Below are positions 1 to 9,612 of a stretch of 42,440 nt of DNA, piece after piece; the first letter of the stretch is position 1, and each line of letters starts with the position of its first letter. A program made the position numbers and the translations under genes. Under the pieces are notes generated by a model. That model was given only the letters and a program-made list of their open reading frames with translations. It searched no databases and was not told the DNA's origin. Source of the DNA: Legionella sp. (GTDB lineage: Bacteria; Pseudomonadota; Gammaproteobacteria; Legionellales; Legionellaceae); the NCBI GenBank assembly GCA_009995425.1, contig JAACPN010000012.1, positions 1-42,440 of the forward strand. The letters are read 5' to 3'.

Positions 1-1941
1 ATGCTTAACCAAATAACGCTCACCTGTGCGCTCAACATCACCGGTTAAAAGCATTTGGCCTGTGTTATTTTTGACTTGAAGAATGCACGAATGATTATTT
101 TTGCTGCGTGACTCCATCGGCATAGGAAAAAACTCAAACGTAATGCCATCCCAAACCCAAGACGGATAATTGTGACAATTGCTACCTCGATGATAAAAAG
201 TGGGATCATCGACGATAAAATTTTGAATTGTAAATGCTTGTTCTAACGATGCTAAACCGCCGCGGTGATCTAAATCAGGATGGCTGATGACAACAGCATC
301 TAAAGCTTTCACACCCAATGTTTTTAAATAAGGGATGAGAGCAAGCGCTCCCATATCTCCTCCATGATAAAATTTCATGCCTGTGTCATAAATTAAACGA
401 TGCTGTGCGGTCTGAACCACAACCGACAGCCCTTGACCAACATCTAGGACATCAATACGCGCCTCTCCCCAACGTATTTTTTCATGCTTTGGAAATACCC
501 CCGGAAGCATGAGTATAATCACAAGCAATAAAAATCGCATTTTTGGGAAAATAAAAAACAGGACAAAGCCCAAAAGCATGCTAAGTGGCATGATGATTGA
601 TGTATAGGATAAATTAAGATTTACGATAGAAAAACGATCGATCCAATGTAAATACAGCAATAAAACATGTACAGCGGGTTTTAATATCATCGAAGACCAA
701 GAAGCTGGTATAATCGGCCCCAAACATATCGCAAGCAGCCCTAATGGAATCATCACAAAACTAACCCAGGGTATAGCTAATAAATTCGCAAAAAAGCTAT
801 TTAAAGAACCATACGAGAATAAATACAACGTTAAAGGCATCAAGCCAAACAAGCATGCCAATTGTAAATACAGTGTTTTTATCATAGGGTGCGTGTTTGA
901 TATCCATTGATTCATACTAACTAAAATAGCCACCGCGCCAAACGATAAATAAAATCCAGGCATCATGACAGCATGTGGTTCAAATAAAATCACAGATAAC
1001 AACGCGTATCGCCAAGCTTGCCATACTGTAAAACACGGCCCTCCCATGTGACGCAACAGCATAAAAAAGCAAACCACCAAAGCGCGCTGAGCCGGCACAC
1101 CAAAACCTGCCAAAACACTGTAAACAAACGCCGCAAGCAAAGCGCCAACACTTGCAATACGTTGTGCTGGGATAATCAGCGGTAATCTGCCAAGACGTGA
1201 GCTTATCCATCGTAAAAAACCGAAGGTCAAACCCGCAACAAGTCCTATGTGAGCCCCCGAAATAACCATAAGATGTGTCGTGCCTGTTCGTCTAAATAAA
1301 GCCCAGGTTTCTTGACTGATTTGTGAACCAAGTCCCACGGTCAAGGCTTGTAAAATACCCGCTGTTTTTGTACCTAACGTACGTGTCGAGAGATGTGTTG
1401 ATACGTGTTGGCGTATTTCTAACAACCGCTGTTTAATCGCGCGTGTTTGTCCTAAATATTCAAAGCTCTGTCGACGCGTCGTACCCACCCATTCAATATG
1501 ACGCACTTTAAGTGCTTGAACATAATCAAACCCACCTGGATTACCTAAATTTTGAGGTTTTTTTATTTTAGCCTGCATTTGCCAAATTTGACCTGCAATG
1601 ACGTTGGGACACGTGTCATAACACGATAACAAAATACGCGCACGAACAGATTGATGTTCGAGTGCTTGCAACTTAAATTCAAATTGCGTTTTATCTGAAG
1701 TTTTTACAGGAATGGAGGCGACAACCCCTTTTAATAAAACGTGCTTGAGTACCGGTGTTTTTGGCATTGCATGCGGTGCAACATACGCTTGGTGACATGC
1801 AGCCCATACAAAGCCTAAAAAAAAGAGTACAACAAGAAGCCACCGAGGCTTAAACAAAAGAAAGATAATCAATAGACTAAAAATATATCCATTCTTAAAA
1901 TAAAAGCATGCGACCCCTGTAAAAAAGCAGAGGATTTCCAT
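1..1941 (-). CDS. comEC: ComEC/Rec2 DNA uptake channel, 3' end beyond the window
   Basis: My own reading of the minus strand from the ATG at 1941 gives 647 codons without a stop, running off the left edge. The N-terminus is hydrophobic (several helices in residues 1-50). A soluble OB-like segment follows, then the competence-domain signature around GTTHLMVISGAHIGLVAGL and a long polytopic region. The C-terminal part is a metallo-beta-lactamase-like domain with LDVGQGLSVVV, a D-TG motif and SHPDLDHRGG. ComEC forms the inner-membrane channel that takes single-stranded DNA into the cytoplasm in natural transformation. About 100 or more residues are probably missing, since the family is usually 700-800 residues. 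The start has hydrophobic sequence directly after it, and the efflux gene lies upstream on the same strand, separated by 42 bases. The family call is firm. Confidence 0.93.
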   Translation of the reverse strand, partial: MEILCFFTGVACFYFKNGYIFSLLIIFLLFKPRWLLVVLFFLGFVWAACHQAYVAPHAMPKTPVLKHVLLKGVVASIPVKTSDKTQFEFKLQALEHQSVRARILLSCYDTCPNVIAGQIWQMQAKIKKPQNLGNPGGFDYVQALKVRHIEWVGTTRRQSFEYLGQTRAIKQRLLEIRQHVSTHLSTRTLGTKTAGILQALTVGLGSQISQETWALFRRTGTTHLMVISGAHIGLVAGLTFGFLRWISSRLGRLPLIIPAQRIASVGALLAAFVYSVLAGFGVPAQRALVVCFFMLLRHMGGPCFTVWQAWRYALLSVILFEPHAVMMPGFYLSFGAVAILVSMNQWISNTHPMIKTLYLQLACLFGLMPLTLYLFSYGSLNSFFANLLAIPWVSFVMIPLGLLAICLGPIIPASWSSMILKPAVHVLLLYLHWIDRFSIVNLNLSYTSIIMPLSMLLGFVLFFIFPKMRFLLLVIILMLPGVFPKHEKIRWGEARIDVLDVGQGLSVVVQTAQHRLIYDTGMKFYHGGDMGALALIPYLKTLGVKALDAVVISHPDLDHRGGLASLEQAFTIQNFIVDDPTFYHRGSNCHNYPSWVWDGITFEFFPMPMESRSKNNHSCILQVKNNTGQMLLTGDVERTGERYLVKH

Positions 1942-1947
1942 ATTCGC

Positions 1948-1980
1948 TATAGGTTGGATGCGCGAAGCGTTACCCTACAA
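1948..1980. repeat. Possible remnant of a small palindromic intergenic repeat
   Basis: The short gap between the efflux gene and comEC holds TAGGTTGGATGCGC, then GAA, then GCGTTACCCTA, an imperfect inverted repeat. It resembles the common gammaproteobacterial intergenic palindrome of the type GTAGGTTGGATTAGCGAAGC, with the GCGAAGCG core kept. I know that repeat from memory, not from a search. Only one copy was noticed in the window, so it may be a decayed copy or chance. Confidence 0.35.
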
Positions 1981-1983
1981 TAT

Positions 1984-3276
1984 TTATAAGAAAATACCAA
2001 GCGCTTCTTCAATTTCTGTGATTTGCTTTTCGTGCTTTACAATTTCACGTTCAAGTTCTAGCTCGTTTTCTTGTAGCGTCAACAAATTGTTCAGCATTGT
2101 AATAAAATCCACCCCTCCGGTACGGTAAGCGACTTGAGAAGATGTTAACGTTTGTTTAGCTTGTGGCAACAGCCGGTCTTGAAGTAATTTAATTAATTTT
2201 TTCGAACGGTGAATGATCAAAAAAGCATTTTTTACACGATAACCAAGATCTAAATAGACTTCCTGAAAATCTTCAAGATTAGCATGATAACGTGCAACAG
2301 ACTCTCGAACGGCTTTATTTTGTTTATCTAAAAAATAGAGCGGAAGCGTTGCCTTCAACACGGCTTGATAACCCGACACGCCAATTGCCCTATCTCTAAC
2401 ATGTTCAGCTTCCAATTCAAAATCAGAAAAATAATCCATTTTACTCAACGTGATGCTTTCTTTTGATTTTTCGACTTCTTTTCTACGAACGTTTAAACGT
2501 GGTGAGCGTTGCTTGATGGCATCATTAAGATCTTCAGCTTTATGATCAAACCGCGTGAGCATCAAATGATCGGGCGTTGTAATATGAACGTCGAGATTAC
2601 GATTAACGATATTATTAATATCTGTAATTAATGATTGCTGCTCCTGTTGTAAGCTGATTAAACGCATTTCGAAACGCGAAAGCTCCGTCTGTGCCCGAAA
2701 TACATCTTGCTCTGGCGCATGTTGTGAACCGTATTTTTCTTCCGCTTTCTTCTCTAAAGTTTCAAGCAAAGCTTGATTATGCTCAAAAATTCCCATCGCT
2801 TTATTAACATAATAAAGATCATAATACTTACGTTTTAATTGTGAAATAATCGATATCGTTACCGCCAAATACTCTGCATCCGCCCGATGAGCATTGATTT
2901 TTGCAATTTTCCACCGTGAATACAGTTTTCCAGGAAAAGGGATCTCTTGTGATCCTCCTAAAAACTCAAGCCCTTGTAAGACTCGCTCATCGGCTTGATG
3001 CCCCTCTAACGTAAGATAGGTTGCAATCAATACTGGATCAGGAAGCGATCGGGCTTGCGATATAACGTTTTTTTCAGCCATCCATCGGTCATGTGCCGCA
3101 CGAATGGTTGGATTATTTTTTGTTGTTTCTTCAATGAGAACAGCGAGTGTTTTTGTATTAACATTAACAGCTTCACGCATGAGCTCAGCGACGATCGGTG
3201 AAGGTGCTGCCTGTGTTTTTTGACAAAAAATATAGCAGACAAACCCGGCTAAAACACACGCCTTCAATAGCTTCAT
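1984..3276 (-). CDS. TolC/CzcC-family outer-membrane efflux protein
   Basis: The 430-residue protein starts with a signal peptide (MKLLKACVLAGFVCYIF, then QAAPS). It shows two OEP-type repeats rich in long amphipathic helices, with SLPDPVL near residue 97 and QEIPFPGKL near residue 130, a combination typical of the CzcC/CusC branch of cation-efflux outer-membrane factors. The length fits the family. Such proteins form the trimeric channel of an RND or ABC tripartite pump. No membrane-fusion or pump gene lies beside it, so the substrate is unknown and it may serve a pump encoded elsewhere. It sits upstream of comEC on the same strand with a 42-base gap. Confidence 0.8.
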   Translation of the reverse strand: MKLLKACVLAGFVCYIFCQKTQAAPSPIVAELMREAVNVNTKTLAVLIEETTKNNPTIRAAHDRWMAEKNVISQARSLPDPVLIATYLTLEGHQADERVLQGLEFLGGSQEIPFPGKLYSRWKIAKINAHRADAEYLAVTISIISQLKRKYYDLYYVNKAMGIFEHNQALLETLEKKAEEKYGSQHAPEQDVFRAQTELSRFEMRLISLQQEQQSLITDINNIVNRNLDVHITTPDHLMLTRFDHKAEDLNDAIKQRSPRLNVRRKEVEKSKESITLSKMDYFSDFELEAEHVRDRAIGVSGYQAVLKATLPLYFLDKQNKAVRESVARYHANLEDFQEVYLDLGYRVKNAFLIIHRSKKLIKLLQDRLLPQAKQTLTSSQVAYRTGGVDFITMLNNLLTLQENELELEREIVKHEKQITEIEEALGIFL

Positions 3277-3339
3277 GCTTTTTTATATTCCAATATATTT
3301 CAATGGTTAAACACTATTTTTACTGTAGATTAGGCTTTC

Positions 3340-4596
3340 TTACAACCCTAACCACCTTATAAATCGATCTGTGGTTTTTAACTGCACAGAAGGATGATTA
3401 TCAAATGTAAGCGTATAACTTGTTTGTGTTTGCTCGTGACTTATATCACGCGCATGAATCCGCACATTTTTTATTTTACCCATATTCACTTTGTTCATGA
3501 ACGTTTTATTGTAACCCCGTATATTTTTAACCACAGGTATCACAAAGTGAACGTTATCAAACGCCTGTTCTTGCATATGATTTGCTAATTGCTGAAACTC
3601 CTGATTGCTTAACGCTACGAATTCTTCTCCCTTGATTTGACAGCGAAGCATGCGGTTTAACGGCACTTTTTTCCCAAATTGATTTATATAATCATCAGCC
3701 GACATCACCATAATTGGCTCATTTTCTTCACGTTTATTATTTTTATTACGCTCAACAAACAAAATACCTGTACGTACTTGCTCTGGTTTTTGCAGAGCTG
3801 TAAACATCAAATCGGTATTGGGTCGGGGCGAAAAACCTCTGCAATTTAAATATTTTGAATGTAAAATCCAATTTTCTCCGGGGTAGTAAACAACAAATAA
3901 TGCATTGTCTTTGATGGTATTAATCAGAGGCTTTTTTAAATCTTCGGGGATTGCAGGACAACCCCAACTACGACCGGGTCGACCATATTTTTTTATAAAT
4001 CCTTCATCCATATACCATGCTGAATGCATCACAATCGCTCGATTATAAGCGCGATCATTAAAGCCTTGCTCCAAGCCTGCTAATTTTAACGAAAGACCAT
4101 GCCTGCCATAATAAGCTTTATCTGTTTTATACACCCCAAGACTGCTTGCTTTACTGTTATTCTGATTAGAAAAATAGTTTGTTAGCAGAGTACCTGAATT
4201 AATACCATGAGATACATAGGTATGAAAAAGCATTTTGTTTTTATGTAAATCAAATACCCACAAACGTTGAGTATTAGATGGCCGTGAATAATCAATGACG
4301 GTTAGAATGTGATTATGATCCGTTCTTTTTGATTTAGCACATGTCAATGTTGTTAATATCTTACTGACAAGCGCCGGGCTCATATCCACCTCGGGTTGTT
4401 CAAGCATGGTTTTAATCGAAGCGATAGGGCTGATTGTTTTTTGCTTATTACAACGCTTGGGTGTAATTAAAGACTTAAACTTTGCGATACCAGAAGGCTC
4501 TTTTTTAATTTCAACCACCTCTTGGCCCTGAGCTGGGTAGATCAAAGCGCTCAAGAATAAAAATAGTATTGCGCATAATTTGATAAACATAATCAA
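3340..4596 (-). CDS. Secreted murein L,D-transpeptidase catalytic-domain protein (YkuD_2 type)
   Basis: The 418-residue protein has an N-terminal signal sequence ending near PAQGQ. Residues 95-240 form a catalytic domain with HGLSLKLAGLEQGFN, IVMHSAWY (His191) and GRSWGCPAIP (Cys213). These match the YkuD_2 family of L,D-transpeptidase-like enzymes, whose Cys/His pair cleaves or joins meso-diaminopimelate peptides in peptidoglycan. The last 170 residues are not recognised and may bind the wall or a partner. The gene stands alone between the efflux gene and the divergent malic enzyme. A Shine-Dalgarno-like AAAGGA lies about 6-8 bases before the ATG. The exact reaction (cross-linking, lipoprotein attachment or cleavage) cannot be read from sequence. 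Confidence 0.8.
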   Translation of the reverse strand: MIMFIKLCAILFLFLSALIYPAQGQEVVEIKKEPSGIAKFKSLITPKRCNKQKTISPIASIKTMLEQPEVDMSPALVSKILTTLTCAKSKRTDHNHILTVIDYSRPSNTQRLWVFDLHKNKMLFHTYVSHGINSGTLLTNYFSNQNNSKASSLGVYKTDKAYYGRHGLSLKLAGLEQGFNDRAYNRAIVMHSAWYMDEGFIKKYGRPGRSWGCPAIPEDLKKPLINTIKDNALFVVYYPGENWILHSKYLNCRGFSPRPNTDLMFTALQKPEQVRTGILFVERNKNNKREENEPIMVMSADDYINQFGKKVPLNRMLRCQIKGEEFVALSNQEFQQLANHMQEQAFDNVHFVIPVVKNIRGYNKTFMNKVNMGKIKNVRIHARDISHEQTQTSYTLTFDNHPSVQLKTTDRFIRWLGL

Positions 4597-4710
4597 TCCT
4601 TTGTTTTATAAATTAACCGTTACTCATATTGACTATATTAGAGCAATAACGTTCTTTTTGCACAAAACAAAATCATTTTATTAACCAACACATCCTGTCT
4701 TAGAATGTAC

Positions 4711-4716
4711 TATAAT
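4711..4716 (+). promoter_or_regulatory. Candidate -10 box for the malic enzyme gene
   Basis: TATAAT lies 37 bases before the ATG at 4753. No convincing -35 hexamer is present at 17 bases upstream, so this is a consensus -10 match only. A purine-rich GGAGATG precedes the start codon as ribosome binding site. Confidence 0.35.
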
Positions 4717-4752
4717 CAAAGCATTTATACTTAATCGACATGGAGATGCCGA

Positions 4753-6468
4753 ATGTTAGATTTTAAAATCTGTCGCGATGCAAAAACAGGTGAATGCACC
4801 CTAGAAACATCCATCACGGGAAAGCAATTACTAACCACGCCTCAACTCAATAAAAGTACTGCATTTACACATGCAGAGCGTGTTGCATTTGGCCTTTTAG
4901 GTAAACTACCCCATCGTGTTGAAACATTAGATGAGCAGGTCAAGCGTTCATATTTGCAATACAGCGCCTACAACACAGCGCTTCAAAAAAATATTTATCT
5001 CTCAAATTTACATGATAAAAACCAAGTGCTTTTTTACAAATTAGTGAGTCGGCACCTGCTCGAAATGATCCCGATTATTTATACCCCGATTGTTGGCACC
5101 GCCGTGAAAGAATTTAGCCTTGAATATCGCCAACCTCGAGGAATTTATCTATCTCATGCCGATCAAGATCATATTGATGCGATTTTAGAAAATCGCTCAA
5201 ATCCTGAGATTGATTTAATTGTTGTGACCGATGGTGAAGGCGTGCTTGGCATTGGAGATCAGGGCATTGGTGGCATGGATATACCCGTCGCAAAGCTCAT
5301 GGTCTACAGTTTATGCGGTGGCATTGATCCTACGCGAACTTTACCTATCTGTCTTGATGTTGGCACCAATAATCAAACACTGTTAGACGATCCATTGTAT
5401 TTAGGGTGTGCTCATCCACGCATCGACGGTAAGGCGTATGATGTATTTATCGAGCGTTTTGTCACGGCGATACACAAGCGCTTTCCTAAAGCGTTTTTGC
5501 ACTGGGAAGATTTTGGGCGTCACAATGCTGATCAGATTTTAGAAAAATTTAGAAATAAAATGTGTACGTTTAACGATGATATTCAAGGCACAGGCGCAGT
5601 TACGCTTTCGGCCTTATTGGCTGCCTGCGATGTTACCCAAACCCCACTCACGCAACAACGCATTGTTGTTTTTGGCGCGGGTTCTGCTGGCACCGGTATT
5701 AGCCAGCAAATTGTCGAAGCGATGATGCAACATGGTTTAACCAGTGAACAAGCTCACCAGCAATTTTGGTTAATTGATAGACAAGGTTTATTGACCGATG
5801 ATGATATAAGTTTAACCGATGCACAAAAGCCGTTTGCGCGTGCAAAGTCTGAACTGACTCAATGGTCCTATCAAGGCCAAAATTACCCCTCACTCACGGA
5901 TACTGTGCAGCAAATTAAACCCACTGTACTCATTGGTTGCTCGGCACAAACCGGCGCATTTTCTCAAGATATCATCCAAAACATGGCTAAATCATGTAAA
6001 CGCCCCATTATTTTTCCTCTATCTAATCCTGATGAAAAATGCGAAGCTAAGCCTCAGGATATTTTAGCTTGGACCGAAGGGCAGGCACTGGTTGCAACAG
6101 GAACGGCTTTTCCTGCTGTAGAATATCAAAACCGTTTAGTTGAAATTGCTCAATGTAATAATGCCCTCGTTTTCCCTGGTATAGGGCTGGGCGTTTTGGC
6201 GGTTGGTGCAAAGCATTTATCAAAAAATATGATAGGTGCGGCGTCTCACGCATTGAGCCAATTTTCGCCTAGCAAAAAAGATAGTTTTTTGCCGCTTTTA
6301 CCATCGCTGGAGCAAGCGCAGGTTGTTGCTAAAGCCATAGCACATGCCGTAGCTGATACAGCCATTGAGGAGGGGTTAGCTGAACATAACGATCGAGATA
6401 AAATTGATCAACACATCAATGAACATTTTTGGGAGCCACGCTACCTACCTTACCATAAAAAATCGTAA
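4753..6468 (+). CDS. maeA: NAD-dependent malic enzyme (malate dehydrogenase, oxaloacetate-decarboxylating)
   Basis: The 571-residue length matches the large malic enzymes (E. coli MaeA is about 565). These convert malate to pyruvate and CO2 with reduction of NAD. Visible landmarks are IIYTPIVGTAV (malic N-domain, catalytic Tyr), VTDGEGVLGIGDQGIGGM, the DVGTNNQ segment, the metal-binding EDFGRHNADQILEKF and FNDDIQGTGAV, and the Rossmann motif VVFGAGSAGTG. The family is sure; NAD rather than NADP preference is inferred from overall type. nadD follows after 5 bases, so the two are probably co-transcribed. Confidence 0.93.
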   Translation: MLDFKICRDAKTGECTLETSITGKQLLTTPQLNKSTAFTHAERVAFGLLGKLPHRVETLDEQVKRSYLQYSAYNTALQKNIYLSNLHDKNQVLFYKLVSRHLLEMIPIIYTPIVGTAVKEFSLEYRQPRGIYLSHADQDHIDAILENRSNPEIDLIVVTDGEGVLGIGDQGIGGMDIPVAKLMVYSLCGGIDPTRTLPICLDVGTNNQTLLDDPLYLGCAHPRIDGKAYDVFIERFVTAIHKRFPKAFLHWEDFGRHNADQILEKFRNKMCTFNDDIQGTGAVTLSALLAACDVTQTPLTQQRIVVFGAGSAGTGISQQIVEAMMQHGLTSEQAHQQFWLIDRQGLLTDDDISLTDAQKPFARAKSELTQWSYQGQNYPSLTDTVQQIKPTVLIGCSAQTGAFSQDIIQNMAKSCKRPIIFPLSNPDEKCEAKPQDILAWTEGQALVATGTAFPAVEYQNRLVEIAQCNNALVFPGIGLGVLAVGAKHLSKNMIGAASHALSQFSPSKKDSFLPLLPSLEQAQVVAKAIAHAVADTAIEEGLAEHNDRDKIDQHINEHFWEPRYLPYHKKS

Positions 6469-6473
6469 ACAAC

Positions 6474-7157
6474 ATGAAGCCAAAAAAACATATTTTAATT
6501 TATGGGGGGAGCTTCGACCCCCCTCACCTTGGTCATATCAAAACTGCTTGCGCGGTTCAACAAACGTTTAAATTTGAGCGTTTTATTTTTGTCCCGTGTA
6601 AGCAATCCGTTTTGAAAAATAAAAGTCTTGCAACAAGCGAGCAACGCCTCGAGATGCTTGAGCTTGCACTAGCCCCCTACCTTAACACCGCATATCATTT
6701 TGAAATTGATACACGTGAACTCGAACGTGATACACCGTCTTATATGGTAGAAACACTCGAAAGCTTTCAACGCGATGATGACAAGCATTTGGCATTTTTT
6801 AGCTTATTATTAGGTATGGACGCTTTTCAGGACTTCACACGATGGCATCAGTGGGAAAAAATCTTAAAACTATCGGATTTATTGATTATGCAACGCGCCG
6901 GAATCCATCAAAACAAACCTATCCCTCAAAATCTAAAAACGGCAATCAACGCATCAGGCTGTCAGCTTAATTTTTTTGAGGCCGGCCACTACCCTATTGC
7001 CTCAACCACACTTCGTGAACGCATGCAAGCAGGCGAAATCCTTGAGAAAAACTTACTTTCAGAAGCTGTTTATGATTATATTAAGACCCATCATCTATAT
7101 CAATCGCTGAAATCAGCTTTAAGATCATCTTTTAGCTCCAATTTAGATTTAGAATGA
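6474..7157 (+). CDS. nadD: Nicotinate-nucleotide adenylyltransferase
   Basis: NadD adenylates nicotinate mononucleotide to deamido-NAD in NAD synthesis. The 227-residue protein shows the nucleotidyltransferase signature IYGGSFDPPHLGHI near residues 9-22 (the HxGH motif is His18-Leu-Gly-His21), FVPCKQS, LLLGMDAF, the QRAG segment and the C-terminal ASTTLRERM motif. Its 3' end runs 58 bases into the convergent cvpA gene; the overlap encodes the non-conserved C-terminus of both proteins. E. coli NadD is about 213 residues, so the tail is slightly long. Confidence 0.94.
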   Translation: MKPKKHILIYGGSFDPPHLGHIKTACAVQQTFKFERFIFVPCKQSVLKNKSLATSEQRLEMLELALAPYLNTAYHFEIDTRELERDTPSYMVETLESFQRDDDKHLAFFSLLLGMDAFQDFTRWHQWEKILKLSDLLIMQRAGIHQNKPIPQNLKTAINASGCQLNFFEAGHYPIASTTLRERMQAGEILEKNLLSEAVYDYIKTHHLYQSLKSALRSSFSSNLDLE

Positions 7158-7681
7158 GTTTTATCATCAGCCTGATCTTTGCGTTCTAAGGCATGCACTT
7201 GTGCAAGTATATTAGGCATAAAACTAAACATCCAAACCGATAACGGTTTAAATCGTGGGTATATTTTCGAATGATTAAAATCAGTCGTATTCGCAAGTGA
7301 CGTTAAGTTCATGACGCCAAGAAGTAACGCAACAATAAATGTACCTCGAGCAAAACCAAACCCCATACCCAGTAACCGATCGGTTCCTTTAAGTCCCGAA
7401 CGATTTAAAATCATACTCAAAAGCATGTTGAGTAAGCCTCCGCATATCAGCGTTCCAAGCAATATAGCAACAAAACTCAATATGCCACGTAAGCTCGCAT
7501 CGGGGATATAAGGCTTAAGCGCAACGCTAAGCACGGGAGAGTAGGTAAAACCTAGATAAATTGCAACAATCCATATGCCTAGAGCGATCAGTTCTTTTAC
7601 AAAGCCTCGCATTAATCCTGTAAAAACAGATAAACCAATCAGCGCAATAATGGCATAATCAATCCAGTGCAACGTCATCAT
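7100..7681 (-). CDS. cvpA: CvpA family inner-membrane protein
   Basis: The 193-residue protein has four hydrophobic helices in about residues 8-125 with the family pattern DYAIIALIGLSVFTGLMRGF near the N-terminus and a conserved Arg-Gly turn. The polar, charged tail (residues 165-193) is longer than in the E. coli protein of about 162. CvpA is required for colicin V production in E. coli and has been tied to envelope stress tolerance; its molecular role is unsettled. The start overlaps the dedD stop by four bases. It closes the accD-folC-dedD-cvpA cluster; purF, which follows in E. coli, is not here. Confidence 0.88.
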   Translation of the reverse strand: MMTLHWIDYAIIALIGLSVFTGLMRGFVKELIALGIWIVAIYLGFTYSPVLSVALKPYIPDASLRGILSFVAILLGTLICGGLLNMLLSMILNRSGLKGTDRLLGMGFGFARGTFIVALLLGVMNLTSLANTTDFNHSKIYPRFKPLSVWMFSFMPNILAQVHALERKDQADDKTHSKSKLELKDDLKADFSD

Positions 7682-8331
7682 AAATTTGCACTCCGCTTCA
7701 CAACAAAACCGTTAATCTGCAAGCTTTCAGATAGTTTTTCTTTTAACGCATGTGCATCATCACGATCATCTAATTGCCCAACAATGACTTTGTATAATGC
7801 ATTATTACCTTGAGTTGTCGTTTGATATTGCGCTTTATATCCATGATCACGTAAACGATAAACAAGTTTTTCGGCGTTATCTTGACTGGTAAACGAGGCT
7901 AATTGAACGGCATAAGCCTCTCTCATGTCTTTTTCTAATTTACTGGGCGTTGCTTGTACAAATTTAACGGGTTTTGATTTTACGCTCTTTTTTTCAACAG
8001 CCGAGTTATGTAAAACCCTAACCTGCTTTTTTACTGGCGTTTTAAACTCTAAACCTTCTGCTCGAGCAATATGAGAAACATGAGCAGGCTCTTTAAGAGG
8101 AGGAAGTTCTACTTTCGCAACTTTGATCGTGTCAAACACAGCTTGTTTATCAGTAATCGCAACTTTGGGTGCCGAAGGCCTGGGTGGTAACTGAACAGAT
8201 ACATGAATATTTTCTTCCAATCGCTGATTTGACTTTTTAACCATGGCAGGCACAAAAATAATAGCCACAGCTAAAATAACGACCAACCCTGTTAAACGAT
8301 GCTTTGTTCGTTCATCAATGCTTATGTTCAT
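7678..8331 (-). CDS. dedD: SPOR-domain cell division protein, DedD-like
   Basis: The 217-residue protein has one transmembrane helix (about residues 13-30), a proline-, lysine- and valine-rich linker, and a C-terminal SPOR domain (about 135-215) beginning AVQLASFTSQDNAEKLVYRL. SPOR domains bind peptidoglycan stripped of stem peptides at the division septum. Position between folC and cvpA matches E. coli dedD. It starts 6 bases after the folC stop and overlaps cvpA by four bases, so translation is probably coupled. Confidence 0.87.
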   Translation of the reverse strand: MNISIDERTKHRLTGLVVILAVAIIFVPAMVKKSNQRLEENIHVSVQLPPRPSAPKVAITDKQAVFDTIKVAKVELPPLKEPAHVSHIARAEGLEFKTPVKKQVRVLHNSAVEKKSVKSKPVKFVQATPSKLEKDMREAYAVQLASFTSQDNAEKLVYRLRDHGYKAQYQTTTQGNNALYKVIVGQLDDRDDAHALKEKLSESLQINGFVVKRSANL

Positions 8332-8337
8332 CTTTTT

Positions 8338-9612
8338 TTATATCTCCTCGTTTAAATAGGCATGCATGATAGCGCTCACCAAAACAAAAGAACCGTAAAC
8401 AATAATAACATCACCTGGTTGTGCTTCAAAAACAGCTGCTTGATAGGCCGCCAAGGGAGTATTAAACACAGGTAATGCCTCCTGATTCATAACATCAGTA
8501 TAAGCTTGCTTAAGATGTGTTTTACTTACGCCCCGCTTATCATCCAATAAACTTAAATACCAGATATCCACCACGTGCTTCATCGGCTCGATTAAGCTCG
8601 AAAGAACTCGACCTTGCAAACCTGAAAATACTGCATGAACCTTACCCTGTATTGCATGCGACTTCACGTATTCTGCAAGTAAATGAATGGATTGGGGATT
8701 ATGGGACACATCCACTAACGTTGGGACTCTTGTTTTAAGCCATTCTTGACGGCCTGAAAGCGTGATGGTTTTTGCTGCTTTTTGATAAGCTTCATCAGGA
8801 ACAAACAAACGGTTTTGAAGTGTTAAGCTTGCCATCATGGCTGCAGCAAATGCTTTAGGATGAATGGATAAAGCTGGCAACTCATAGGCCACCTGAGCTT
8901 TGTCTTTAAGAAGAAAACGATGTTTATTATGCTCAATAAAATAATCCTGATTTAAGCACAATAACGACGTATGAAGCTGATTAGCATGGTTAACTAACGA
9001 AGACGGAGGATGAGTATCTGCATAAATTGCAGGTTTATTCGCCCTAAAAATACCCGCTTTTTCATAACCAATCGCTTCGACCGTATCACCTAACCACGCT
9101 TGATGATCTAAATCAACCGTGGTCACAATCGCCAAATCAGAATCGATGATATTCGTTGCATCAAGCCGGCCACCCATACCCACTTCAAGCAAAAGCACAT
9201 CAGGTTGATGCGCTTTAAAAAATACAAGTGCAGCAAGTGTGGTCATTTCGAAATACGTTAAAGCTGAGCTGCCATCGAGTTCATGAATGGCTAAAAACGC
9301 TTCACATAACGCTTGATCAGAAATGGGTGTTTGATTGATTTGTATACGCTCGTTAAACGTTAACAGATGAGGTGAGATATAGGTTGCCACCGAAAATCCA
9401 GCAGCAGAATAAATCGCTTGTAACGAGGCAACAGTCGACCCTTTTCCATTGGTGCCTCCAACCGTAATCACAACGGTTTTATCCCATATTAAGACATCAA
9501 GCGCCTTGGCAAAAGCCTGAATGCGTGGTAAACCTAATTGAATTGGCTCACGATGACGCGTTTCAATATAGGTTAGCCACTCCTGTAATGAAAAGGCCTT
9601 ATAAGTTGTCAT
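8338..9612 (-). CDS. folC: Dihydrofolate/folylpolyglutamate synthase
   Basis: FolC joins dihydropteroate and glutamate and extends the polyglutamate tail of folates. With the ATG at 9612 the protein is 424 residues, close to the E. coli length. It shows the P-loop [13 protein letters not shown] (residues 51-63), [14 protein letters not shown], the metal/ATP segment [30 protein letters not shown] and DVSHNPQS. A longer in-frame reading to 9729 exists, but its extra 39 residues lie wholly inside accD and lack family similarity. The chosen start overlaps the accD end by 14 bases. Confidence 0.93.
   Translation of the reverse strand: MTTYKAFSLQEWLTYIETRHREPIQLGLPRIQAFAKALDVLIWDKTVVITVGGTNGKGSTVASLQAIYSAAGFSVATYISPHLLTFNERIQINQTPISDQALCEAFLAIHELDGSSALTYFEMTTLAALVFFKAHQPDVLLLEVGMGGRLDATNIIDSDLAIVTTVDLDHQAWLGDTVEAIGYEKAGIFRANKPAIYADTHPPSSLVNHANQLHTSLLCLNQDYFIEHNKHRFLLKDKAQVAYELPALSIHPKAFAAAMMASLTLQNRLFVPDEAYQKAAKTITLSGRQEWLKTRVPTLVDVSHNPQSIHLLAEYVKSHAIQGKVHAVFSGLQGRVLSSLIEPMKHVVDIWYLSLLDDKRGVSKTHLKQAYTDVMNQEALPVFNTPLAAYQAAVFEAQPGDVIIVYGSFVLVSAIMHAYLNEEI

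Noticed and set aside
980-1210. A 76-residue minus-strand reading.
   Set aside because: It lies inside the well-supported comEC frame on the same strand and has no family features.
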